In this document: positions 1-10,020 of the stretch, piece after piece
How positions within the stretch are numbered: the first letter of the stretch is position 1
Layout of the letters: each line of letters starts with the position of its first letter
Assembly: GCA_015183035.1 (NCBI GenBank)
Contig: JACZZP010000004.1
Span: 682,001-746,000 of the forward strand
DNA: 64,000 nucleotides
Direction of reading: 5' to 3'
Source: Meloidogyne chitwoodi
Lineage: Eukaryota > Nematoda > Chromadorea > Rhabditida > Meloidogynidae
Program-made: the position numbers and the translations under genes
Notes under the pieces: generated by a model
Database searches by the model: none
What the model was told of the DNA's origin: nothing
What the model saw: only the letters and a program-made list of their open reading frames with translations

Positions 1-422
1 GTATTAAAATTTAAAAAAAAAATTCATTAGCCTGGGTGGTATTAAATAATTAAATCTTCTGTGTGGTATATTTTGTAAATACAAATATTTATTTTTAATT
101 AGGAAAAACTAGTTAAAATAAATTTGGACAAAAGTATTATGTATATAAATATTTTAAATTATTTCTAGATATTCTTTCTTTACAGCACCACCCATTTTGT
201 CGCGAGTACTTAACATTATAAATTGGATAAAATTGCTGAATGGATATATTATAAATCTATTAAGCAAAGCACTTACAAAAGAAGAGAATAGGGGAAGTTG
301 ATTGGGATTAACAAAAATTACAAAATAATGTGAAGAAAACGTTCATCAACTTATGAGTGATTTTTAAAACATTTTTTTGTAATTTTTCAGTTAAAAATTC
401 TTCCAATTAAAGAATATTTAAA
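1..422. other. Upstream region of Srv-like receptor, partial at window edge
   Basis: A+T-rich flank upstream of the receptor start at 423. A good acceptor (TTTCTTTACAG, ending near 185) is followed by an open stretch to a stop near 309 on the + strand. It could be a terminal exon of a gene whose other exons I cannot identify. Short open frames also exist on the other strand, so coding is not established. Confidence 0.3.
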
Positions 423-2797
423 ATGTTAAACAACACTGACTATTTGTTTTCAACAAGTGATAAATTATCATGTTTGATACTTATAATGTGTAATATTTTT
501 TTGCTAATATTAATACGTCCACTATATAAATTTTCAAAAGAAAAGATTCCACTCTTGATTTTGTTTAGTAAGGTACTATGTTAAATATTTAAAAAATTTA
601 TTCAACCTAAGCACAGTTTAATGTTTCAAGTCATTCATTCATCCATCTCTCTTTATATAAATTATAAAGGGTGACCACGAACACCTTTCATTCTTATTTA
701 CTATTTACTAGTTCTTATTTTAGTAACTTCTTTTTTTACTTCAATAAATTTTGAATAAAGTTTTGATAAAATAAGTCGTCCGAAAACTTTTAAGTCAACC
801 TATTACTTTATGATACTTGATAAAAGTTGCTGGCTTCTTGGGATTGCAAAAATAAATAAAACAAATTTTTAAATATTATTAAATTTAAGTCTTGTATTAA
901 CATCATGAGTACGTCCATTATGATTATACAATGCGTAAATAATCATCTACTTTTTTTTGTACAGCAACAATTTAAACAATTTATATTTACATACATTATA
1001 CAAATTATTTACACATTTGGATTAAATGCATCATATTTACATATGGCTGTTTTGGCATTAAATCGTTTTCATGCCGTCTTCTTTATTTTTAGTTATCAGA
1101 ATATATGGAACAAAAGGTATACTTTTTTGTTTATTGGGATATTTGTTCTTTCCTTCTTGTTGTATCTTAAGTTTCCTACTTAAGTACAACAGGGGTGTGT
1201 CCGAGGTTTACTGAAGAGTAGACGAGCAATAAGCAAACAGTTTATCACGTTGAAATATAGTTGTAGGCGAAGGTTGGGAAGTTGGAGATTGAGTCGAGAT
1301 CGGATGATCGGATCTGGACTGGTTATTTCTTGGTGCTTATATAGTCTATTGACTAGACCGTTAAAGTGTCTATAAAAGACCACTAATCATATACAACACT
1401 TCTACAGTTTATTTTATTATTTTAATTACAGCAGAAAAAGAAAGAATTAATATTTAAAAATTTAAATTTTTAACAGAAATATTAAATACATTATTTTTAC
1501 TACATGTCTTCTTTCAGTAATTTATACATCCGTAACCTTTATACAAATCTTTACAGGAGTAACCACAGGGTAACAAGGAATAATTAAATAATAAATTTTT
1601 CAGCACTTTTTAAAAGTATTTGAAAGATAGTACCAAATTCGTACTTGTACAGCAAAGTACGAGTAAGGGCAAAATTAAAGTTCACAAACACTTTTTTCAC
1701 TTATGCGACAAAAGCGTGCTATGAAAATTGGGCAGTGGAAAATTGGGCAGTGAAGAAACAGTACAAAAACTTGCAATAAAATACAAAAATACATTAAAAA
1801 TACATAAAAACACAAATACATCAGTAACATAACATTTTTTAAGTGTTTTTGTATTTTTCTTGTCTTTTTAATGTATTTTTGTATTTTCTTAACAAGTTTT
1901 TGTACTGTTCCTTCACTGCCCAATTTTCTGGGAGCACTAAAAAGTCTGCAAGTTTAGTCCTTTATAATACTAGCGAGTAGGTTGCCCTACGGGCAAAACT
2001 TGCGGTCTTTTTGATAAAAAGTAAAAATTAACTTAATCTTTAAGCATTATTATGAGAGGTATATTTATGCCCGGAGATTTACCTCTTTTAATTCCATTTT
2101 GTATATCTGTATTGATTTATTTGGCAGTTCTGACAAAATTTTGCTATGAATACAGTTTGTTATTTTAGACTTACTCATTAACTATCTGACTAGTATTTCC
2201 TTTTCTTATTCACATAAAATTGTCAATAGACATAAAGGCAGCAGAGCCCGGTAAGTCAGGTCACGAACGAAACTCGGTCACACTAACACTTTTGACAATT
2301 ATTTCAATTGACCATTTATATGTGAATAGGAAAAGATAATCAGAGTTAAATTTACAATTATTTATTTACTAATTTATTATTTCATTTATAAAGTAATTTT
2401 AAAAAATACTCAACCATCTGGAAACGAAAATACAGCAAAAGGACGTATTATTATTTTTGTTGTATGCTTGTTTAGCATTGCTCCCTGCCCTATGTTAATT
2501 GGATTATATTATTTATTTACTATTTATAGAGGATATGCGACAAATTCAAAAGAAGACCAATCGACTTTATTTATAATTATTTTTACCATTTTTAATGCTA
2601 ATTATACACTCATGCATTGCATTGAAGAACTTTGTTTAGTTATAATTTCAAAAGATTTGCGCAAATTAATTAAAAACCAATTTAAAAAAAATATTCAAAC
2701 TAATATTGTAACACCACCTATTTTTGTTTTAAATAATTCACAAAATGTTAGAATTCGTCAAATTAGTGTACAACGAAATAATTTGTTAAATAATTGA
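423..2797 (+). CDS. Srv/Srg-like serpentine chemoreceptor, copy 1
   Basis: Predicted seven-transmembrane odorant or contact chemoreceptor of a nematode-specific family, expected in the cilia of sensory neurons. My model has exons 423-572, 890-1170, 2045-2154 and 2394-2797. Phases 0, 2 and 1 fit at all junctions and give 314 residues. TM1 lies near residues 16-31. TM3 ends in an LNRF motif at residues 107-110, standing in for DRY, followed by YQNIW as in Srv/Srg receptors. TM4 is in exon 2 and TM5 (IPFCISVLIYL) in exon 3. TM6, TM7 and a basic cytoplasmic tail are in exon 4. An in-frame stop after TM4 (1181-1183) is avoided by the donor at 1171. Introns 2 and 3 hold transposon debris, yet the exons are open. 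The gene converges on the Srsx gene. Assignment to Srv rather than Srg or Srt is by motif memory only. Confidence 0.75.
1192..1391 (-). mobile_element. 200-bp GC-richer insert in receptor intron 2 (solo-LTR or MITE candidate)
   Basis: A block clearly richer in G+C than its surroundings, flanked by the 7-bp direct repeat TACAACA at 1185-1191 and 1392-1398. On the minus strand it contains a TATA-like ACTATATAAG. No terminal inverted repeat is evident, so a solo LTR is possible, but 7 bp is unusual for an LTR target duplication. The open frame across it (1180-1383, minus strand) looks incidental. Confidence 0.45.
1723..1928. mobile_element. Fold-back MITE in receptor intron 2
   Basis: Imperfect inverted repeat with arms of about 80 bp meeting near 1830. 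The ends read GAAAATTGGGCAGTGAAG at 1738 and its complement ending at 1928. The first 15 bp are doubled at 1723-1737. The arms are built from iterated ATACAAAAA and TACATTAAAAA words. The 82-codon open frame on the minus strand (1675-1923) is an artefact of this element. Other copies: 10890-11095, 17562-17767, 34812-35017, 43979-44184, 53320-53525, 62487-62692. Confidence 0.65.
1939..2012. mobile_element. 74-bp inverted-repeat element
   Basis: Starts AAAAAGTCTGCAAGTTT and ends in the near complement AAACTTGCGGTCTTTTT. It contains a TTGCCC-TAC-GGGCAA hairpin at 1982-1996. It resembles a short MITE abutting the fold-back element. I cannot define a target duplication. Confidence 0.45.
2200..2335. 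mobile_element. 136-bp inverted-repeat MITE in receptor intron 3
   Basis: Ends CTTTTCTTATTCACAT (2200-2215) and the near-perfect complement at 2320-2335, with a second inner inverted pair (AATTGTCAA and TTGACAATT). The GC-richer core at about 2241-2285 carries GGTCA/CGGTCA words like those in the hAT-type elements and may be a nested older insertion. Other copies: 10483-10618, 17155-17290, 35289-35424, 43572-43707, 53797-53932, 62080-62215. Confidence 0.5.
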
Positions 2798-3969
2798 TTT
2801 TAGGATTGTTAATAAATTCTTCCCTGAATGTCAAAATAAAGTAAATAATTTGTAAACATAATAGTGTTATAACGGATAACGGTTACCAATTTTTTAGGTA
2901 TTATTGAAATATCGATAACGGAAAATCGCGTTCTAAGCACAAAAATAGCAAATTGTCGTCATAGACTGCAAATTTAAATTAGGAATATATAGTGGACTAA
3001 TATGTATTTGTTTTATACTAAACCAATAATAGGCAATAAACTGAAATTTTACCGTTGTAAAAGCAGAGCAGCCGAGTTAATTCCAGCTTTTGCTATAAAG
3101 TAACAATCGCTAAATAAAAAGAAAAGCTTTAATTTGCCTCAAATCATCTAAATTATTTCCAATCCATATCCATCCTATCGAATATTTATTTTAACTTTTT
3201 TATAGCCTTTTATACATAAATATATTATATTTAATATTTTAACATGTAGAGTTCAGTGTTCTCCCGACCGAGTTTCGGTCATGACCAAAAATGACTTGAC
3301 CTGACCTGACCGAAATTTTTGGTCAGTTCAGATCATTTTTATGACCGAAAAATGTCGGTCAGTAATGTTTTGGTCATTTTCTACGTTATAAAAGTGAAAC
3401 CTGACCGAAATTGCGGTCATGGTCAGGTTAGATCATTTTTGATGACCGGGAAAAGGCCGGTCAGGAGAACACTGGTAGAGTTCAATTAATTACATTTAGA
3501 AAAATTATAAAATAATTTTTTTATATTTTTTATTTTCCATTTAGAGCTACATCGGTACAAAAATATATCGAAAATCGTATACAAAATTAACGAAAATCGA
3601 AAATAAAAAAACCTTAATAATAGAAAGTCGGAAAAATTTATAAAAAGATATTGATACTTTCGCATAGTGAATTAATAAAAATTGTATTACTCTAATAATT
3701 ATCGTCTAAATTTTTTAATATTTTGCTCTATATATCTTTTATTTAGATTATTAGTTTATAACAACTAATTTGAGATATAAAATAGTTCATAAAAAATAGT
3801 GAATTTATAAATTTTAGAAATTCATTGTTTAGCAAAAATTAAAAAGAAAAATTATTTTTTTATTTAAATAAATAGGAAATGTGAAGCATTTTCAGTGGTT
3901 TAATGAAAATACAATTAAAAAAATTTTTTTTTATATTTAAATTTTATAAAATAATAAAAAAATTATAAT
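2798..3969. other. Convergent 3' intergenic region with hAT MITE
   Basis: Space between the 3' ends of the Srv-like gene (+) and the Srsx gene (-). Apart from the MITE at 3254-3474 I see no coding sequence. It contains ATAACGGTTACC/ATCGATAACGG words near 2873-2922, a short GC-richer patch near 3060-3080, and iterated AAAATCG words near 3570-3600. Equivalent regions: 8849-10020, 15521-16692, 35887-37058, 41938-43109, 54395-55566, 60446-61617. Confidence 0.6.
3254..3474. mobile_element. hAT-type MITE, copy 1
   Basis: A 221-bp element starting CAGTGTTCTCCCGACCG and ending in the complement of CAGTGTTCTCCTGACCG. It is flanked by a perfect 8-bp target duplication, GTAGAGTT, at 3246-3253 and 3475-3482. 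An 8-bp duplication with CAGTG ends is diagnostic of the hAT superfamily. The interior is a run of GGTCA and TGACCG words in both orientations, resembling subterminal transposase-binding repeats. There is no coding capacity, so it is non-autonomous. All seven copies in the window share the same target duplication and descend from one insertion. Confidence 0.9.
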
Positions 3970-5832
3970 TCACCAAGCTTGTTTTGTTTGTATTTTATTC
4001 TTTTGATTTGAAGGTAATGTTCCCTCTAACTGATTTAATTTATTATGTTCATATTTAACAAAAGGAGATGTTCCACCAATTCCAGTCGTTGAAGCTTTTT
4101 TATTACAGAAACGATTTAAAGCTGTTTTATAGTCAGTACTAAATTTACTTTTAATATAATTTTAATTTATTTATTTATTTACCTAAAAATGTACAAAACA
4201 GGTAAATTACAAGAAATTACAAAATTACTGATACATCCAAGTATTGAAGTTATATAAAATATTTGGATATCATTAAATGAAAAAATAGGCAAAGTAAAAT
4301 GAACAAATGAATTTAACATCCATCTTTATTAATTATAAAATTATTAATTTTTTATTTATAATTACCCAGTAAGAACCATTGTCATAATAACTGATAAAGA
4401 TTTAAACACTTTTTTAGTGTAATTTTCGACTTCTAAAATTTAATTTAAAATTTTTTTAAATTTATTATTTAAATTAAGTACGATTATTATTTGTAGATCT
4501 CCATTTAAGAATTACCCAAATAAAAATATAATTTAATGTTGAAAATCCAATTATAATAATTGAGTTACGAAAACTCTGAAAAATATTTATATTTAAAAAA
4601 AATTAAATATTTAGTTAAACCATTTGACCCAAATCTTTTTGATAACAATCAGGAAGTGAACAAATAACTTGACTAAAAAATAATAAAAAAATATTTTTAA
4701 AATAATATAATTACGTTTTTGGTATAGAAATACATATTTGCCAACATAACCAAAGAATATAAAATGAATAAATTGTTGAAATTAAAATTGAAAAATAAAC
4801 AATTAAACGTGAATTTTTGTTAACAGAAAAACTATAAAAATAAATTTAAGTTTAATTTAATTAAAAAATAATAATAATATTTATAAAAATAGTTTACTCT
4901 GTCAAATGCAATAAAACAATTAAAATATTATTAGACAATTTTTCGAATTAATTTTTAATTTAATAAATTCTTATTTTTTAAAATAATATTTGTTTAGTTA
5001 AATATGATTAATTGGAATCAACTTTATATTGTGATAGACTAATTATTATATAATTAGATAATCGCCAATATAGCTATATCTATAATGGTGATTTTTCTGT
5101 TTTTAAATCCAAACTTTCAATTATTTAATATTTTAATTTTTAAAATATATATTCCTACATAAATAATTTTTTATAAAAACAAACGTAATTGGAAAAAGAA
5201 CAGACAGAAGACGATCAAATCCAATAAAAAATGTTCCACATAAACTCATAGTTATAGATAAAATTGAATAAATCATTAAATAAAAACAAATATCCAAATT
5301 AATAAAATTAATACCAGTTAAAACAATATACATTGAAATTGAATTACTTGTTTGATAAATTGAAGTAAATAAAGCATCTATAGCTATTAAATAATTACAG
5401 CTACTATTTAATGATCTGAGAGAGAGAGAGAGAGAAAATAAATATTATAATTAAAGTTTAAGTGTCTTAAAACTTAAAAAACTATAAACTTAAAATATCA
5501 CACAAATATTTTGAGGATTAAATATCTGACCTAACTCCCATATTCTGACCAATTCCTCATATTTTTAAAAAACACTTAAGGGAATATATTCACTTTGATT
5601 TATATAAATATTAATTAATTTACTTGTCTTTAATAGTTATCCAAAATAATAAAAAATTAAATAAAGATCCAATAATAGAAATTGACCAACGAATTCCAAC
5701 AAATATTATTAAAATTAAAGAAGGTCCAGAATTTGAATAAATATCATAAAGAGTTATTGTTGGTAATTTATTATTATTTATAGGTGATTGTAATGTTGAA
5801 GATAATATTGAAGTATTATCATTTAAAGACAT
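3970..5832 (-). CDS. Srsx-family serpentine chemoreceptor, copy 1 (variant TM5)
   Basis: Mirror copy of the gene at 6986-8848; see there for the description. Exons in order of translation: 5624-5832, 5185-5415, 4715-4831, 4621-4672, 4482-4575, 4366-4432, 4183-4323, 3970-4147. It differs from every other copy in an 18-nt patch at 4547-4564 in exon 5. Eight substitutions there replace residues NLILIL with SIIIIG while keeping frame and hydrophobicity. Its 5' flank is the left end of spacer S, unlike the + strand copies. Confidence 0.85.
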
Positions 5833-5852
5833 TTTAATTAATTTATAAAATT

Positions 5853-6965
5853 TATTTTTAAAAATTTTAGATTATATTTTTTGTTTACAAAAAAATCTCA
5901 TTTAATATCTAGTTAATCTCACAAAAATGTTACTTTTTAATATAAAATTTAAATACCTATTAAGCTTTTTAACTCTTATTTAAATACCTAATTACTTTTA
6001 TATTAAACTATTTAAATTATTAATTAAAATAATAATTATTTTATACAATTTAAAAATATTTTTTTTAATTTTCAATATATTGCTAAGTAAAGAATTGTTA
6101 CGTGATAATATTTTTCTCATTTAATCTTAATTTTCTACTTCAAACGTATTTTTTTAAACATTTTTAATAATTTATATCATTAAATGTTTACATTGAAATG
6201 ACCACATTTGTATTAATTAATTAATTTAAATATTTTTTTTTAAAGTTTGATTCTGGTACAACCAAAACTTGTAACAGGCCAACACGAACTAATTGTTTTT
6301 CTTCTATTCTAATAATATATTTTAGAGTTTATATAATATTTAAATTTAAAAAATATAAAAAACAGTCACAAACTATAAACGTGACAATTTCCTCCATCGC
6401 CTTGTAATTCATAAAAGATTATTCGGAAACAATAAAAATTTATTTAAACAAAAAATATGACGCTTTTGAATCTAAAAAAGTAAAAATAAAAATTAATTAT
6501 TTCTTTAATTTATTTTTCTTTAAATTATTAAAAAAAAATATTTTTTAATTTTAAATTAAGAATAAATATTTAAATTTATTGCAAAATAATGTATTAATAT
6601 TTTATTGTTTAACTTTTTTTGTTTAAAATAAATAATTATTTAAATATAAAAAATTATTTTAAGGTTTAATTTTATTAAGAATTATATAAACTGCAAATCT
6701 TAAAAAATTTATCTTTGCGTGTTAAAAAATTTTTCTAAAAATTATTTATTATTTTAAAGAAAATCTAAACAAAAATATATAAAATAATTATTTTAAAATA
6801 ATAGTGTTATAATATTATATTACATTTTTTATTCTGATATTTAATTTGTGTGAGTTTATTAAGTAATATTCTTATTTTGTTACATTTAGAAAAAATTAAA
6901 AAAATTAATATTAAATTAACAGGTATTGCACTATCATTCAAAACAATAAAAAAATTCTTGAAAAT
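5853..6965. promoter_or_regulatory. Spacer S1 between divergent Srsx genes
   Basis: 1,113 bp of non-inverted, very A+T-rich sequence. Each arm ends only 20 bp before the Srsx ATG, so the two divergent genes must use different upstream sequences unless S works as a bidirectional promoter. An acceptor-like TTAAATTAACAG ending at 6922, 63 bp before the right-hand ATG, could be a trans-splice site. An open frame of about 57 codons near 6245-6405 is unconvincing. I see no RNA gene. Confidence 0.6.
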
Positions 6966-6985
6966 AATTTTATAAATTAATTAAA

Positions 6986-8848
6986 ATGTCTTTAAATGAT
7001 AATACTTCAATATTATCTTCAACATTACAATCACCTATAAATAATAATAAATTACCAACAATAACTCTTTATGATATTTATTCAAATTCTGGACCTTCTT
7101 TAATTTTAATAATATTTGTTGGAATTCGTTGGTCAATTTCTATTATTGGATCTTTATTTAATTTTTTATTATTTTGGATAACTATTAAAGACAAGTAAAT
7201 TAATTAATATTTATATAAATCAAAGTGAATATATTCCCTTAAGTGTTTTTTAAAAATATGAGGAATTGGTCAGAATATGGGAGTTAGGTCAGATATTTAA
7301 TCCTCAAAATATTTGTGTGATATTTTAAGTTTATAGTTTTTTAAGTTTTAAGACACTTAAACTTTAATTATAATATTTATTTTCTCTCTCTCTCTCTCTC
7401 AGATCATTAAATAGTAGCTGTAATTATTTAATAGCTATAGATGCTTTATTTACTTCAATTTATCAAACAAGTAATTCAATTTCAATGTATATTGTTTTAA
7501 CTGGTATTAATTTTATTAATTTGGATATTTGTTTTTATTTAATGATTTATTCAATTTTATCTATAACTATGAGTTTATGTGGAACATTTTTTATTGGATT
7601 TGATCGTCTTCTGTCTGTTCTTTTTCCAATTACGTTTGTTTTTATAAAAAATTATTTATGTAGGAATATATATTTTAAAAATTAAAATATTAAATAATTG
7701 AAAGTTTGGATTTAAAAACAGAAAAATCACCATTATAGATATAGCTATATTGGCGATTATCTAATTATATAATAATTAGTCTATCACAATATAAAGTTGA
7801 TTCCAATTAATCATATTTAACTAAACAAATATTATTTTAAAAAATAAGAATTTATTAAATTAAAAATTAATTCGAAAAATTGTCTAATAATATTTTAATT
7901 GTTTTATTGCATTTGACAGAGTAAACTATTTTTATAAATATTATTATTATTTTTTAATTAAATTAAACTTAAATTTATTTTTATAGTTTTTCTGTTAACA
8001 AAAATTCACGTTTAATTGTTTATTTTTCAATTTTAATTTCAACAATTTATTCATTTTATATTCTTTGGTTATGTTGGCAAATATGTATTTCTATACCAAA
8101 AACGTAATTATATTATTTTAAAAATATTTTTTTATTATTTTTTAGTCAAGTTATTTGTTCACTTCCTGATTGTTATCAAAAAGATTTGGGTCAAATGGTT
8201 TAACTAAATATTTAATTTTTTTTAAATATAAATATTTTTCAGAGTTTTCGTAACAATTTAATTTTAATTTTATTTTCAACATTAAATTATATTTTTATTT
8301 GGGTAATTCTTAAATGGAGATCTACAAATAATAATCGTACTTAATTTAAATAATAAATTTAAAAAAATTTTAAATTAAATTTTAGAAGTCGAAAATTACA
8401 CTAAAAAAGTGTTTAAATCTTTATCAGTTATTATGACAATGGTTCTTACTGGGTAATTATAAATAAAAAATTAATAATTTTATAATTAATAAAGATGGAT
8501 GTTAAATTCATTTGTTCATTTTACTTTGCCTATTTTTTCATTTAATGATATCCAAATATTTTATATAACTTCAATACTTGGATGTATCAGTAATTTTGTA
8601 ATTTCTTGTAATTTACCTGTTTTGTACATTTTTAGGTAAATAAATAAATAAATTAAAATTATATTAAAAGTAAATTTAGTACTGACTATAAAACAGCTTT
8701 AAATCGTTTCTGTAATAAAAAAGCTTCAACGACTGGAATTGGTGGAACATCTCCTTTTGTTAAATATGAACATAATAAATTAAATCAGTTAGAGGGAACA
8801 TTACCTTCAAATCAAAAGAATAAAATACAAACAAAACAAGCTTGGTGA
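6986..8848 (+). CDS. Srsx-family serpentine chemoreceptor, copy 2
   Basis: Predicted seven-transmembrane chemosensory receptor of the nematode Srsx family. Exons: 6986-7194, 7403-7633, 7987-8103, 8146-8197, 8243-8336, 8386-8452, 8495-8635, 8671-8848. All phases join to give 362 residues ending in KQAW. TM1 is at about residues 39-66. The Srsx-typical NSSCNYLIAIDAL follows at 73-85, and TM3 ends in GFDRLLSVLFPI with DRL at 137-139. Exon 4 is a Cys-containing extracellular loop (CSLPDC), exon 5 is TM5, exon 6 the VFKSLSVI start of TM6, and exon 7 TM7 ending NLPVLYIF. The tail is hydrophilic. N6 is in an N-glycosylation motif. The start is the only ATG giving a complete N-terminus. Intron 1 ends in a (CT)9 tract. 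Confidence 0.87.
7383..7402 (+). repeat. (CT)n microsatellite forming a 3' splice site
   Basis: A run of nine CT pairs directly followed by AG makes up the polypyrimidine tract and acceptor of Srsx intron 1. Slippage here would alter the tract without touching coding sequence. It is the same length in the copies I compared (5416-5435, 38505-38524, 40472-40491, 57013-57032, 58980-58999). Confidence 0.8.
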
Positions 8849-10020
8849 ATTATAATTTTTTTATTATTTTATAAAATTTAAATATAAAAAAAAATTTTTT
8901 TAATTGTATTTTCATTAAACCACTGAAAATGCTTCACATTTCCTATTTATTTAAATAAAAAAATAATTTTTCTTTTTAATTTTTGCTAAACAATGAATTT
9001 CTAAAATTTATAAATTCACTATTTTTTATGAACTATTTTATATCTCAAATTAGTTGTTATAAACTAATAATCTAAATAAAAGATATATAGAGCAAAATAT
9101 TAAAAAATTTAGACGATAATTATTAGAGTAATACAATTTTTATTAATTCACTATGCGAAAGTATCAATATCTTTTTATAAATTTTTCCGACTTTCTATTA
9201 TTAAGGTTTTTTTATTTTCGATTTTCGTTAATTTTGTATACGATTTTCGATATATTTTTGTACCGATGTAGCTCTAAATGGAAAATAAAAAATATAAAAA
9301 AATTATTTTATAATTTTTCTAAATGTAATTAATTGAACTCTACCAGTGTTCTCCTGACCGGCCTTTTCCCGGTCATCAAAAATGATCTAACCTGACCATG
9401 ACCGCAATTTCGGTCAGGTTTCACTTTTATAACGTAGAAAATGACCAAAACATTACTGACCGACATTTTTCGGTCATAAAAATGATCTGAACTGACCAAA
9501 AATTTCGGTCAGGTCAGGTCAAGTCATTTTTGGTCATGACCGAAACTCGGTCGGGAGAACACTGAACTCTACATGTTAAAATATTAAATATAATATATTT
9601 ATGTATAAAAGGCTATAAAAAAGTTAAAATAAATATTCGATAGGATGGATATGGATTGGAAATAATTTAGATGATTTGAGGCAAATTAAAGCTTTTCTTT
9701 TTATTTAGCGATTGTTACTTTATAGCAAAAGCTGGAATTAACTCGGCTGCTCTGCTTTTACAACGGTAAAATTTCAGTTTATTGCCTATTATTGGTTTAG
9801 TATAAAACAAATACATATTAGTCCACTATATATTCCTAATTTAAATTTGCAGTCTATGACGACAATTTGCTATTTTTGTGCTTAGAACGCGATTTTCCGT
9901 TATCGATATTTCAATAATACCTAAAAAATTGGTAACCGTTATCCGTTATAACACTATTATGTTTACAAATTATTTACTTTATTTTGACATTCAGGGAAGA
10001 ATTTATTAACAATCCTAAAA
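8849..10020. other. Convergent 3' intergenic region, copy 2
   Basis: Mirror of 2798-3969. It contains only the hAT-type MITE at 9344-9564 and A+T-rich sequence. Confidence 0.6.
9344..9564. mobile_element. hAT-type MITE, copy 2
   Basis: Mirror of the element at 3254-3474 with the same 8-bp target duplication in complement (AACTCTAC). Confidence 0.9.

Larger units (their letters stand above)
1192..2012. mobile_element. Transposon nest in receptor intron 2, copy 1
   Basis: Intron 2 of the Srv-like gene (1171-2044) holds three stacked elements: the 200-bp insert at 1192-1391, a fold-back element at 1723-1928 and a 74-bp element at 1939-2012. About 330 bp of A+T-rich intron lies between the first two. 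Confidence 0.6.

Noticed and set aside
1181..1183. Premature stop making the Srv-like gene a pseudogene
   Set aside because: A GT donor at 1171 and an acceptor ending at 2044 join in phase 2 and bypass it, giving a full-length receptor.
1180..1383. 67-codon open frame (minus strand)
   Set aside because: Lies within the GC-richer intron insert, has no family features, and its copies travel only with that insert.
1675..1923. 82-codon open frame (minus strand)
   Set aside because: It reads through the fold-back element's iterated ATACAAAAA words, and its low-complexity Lys/Ile-rich product is a by-product. The same applies to its six copies.
6245..6405. Possible small gene or RNA in spacer S
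   Set aside because: The open frame has no start, no conserved motif and no supporting splice signals; no tRNA or spliced-leader structure is evident.
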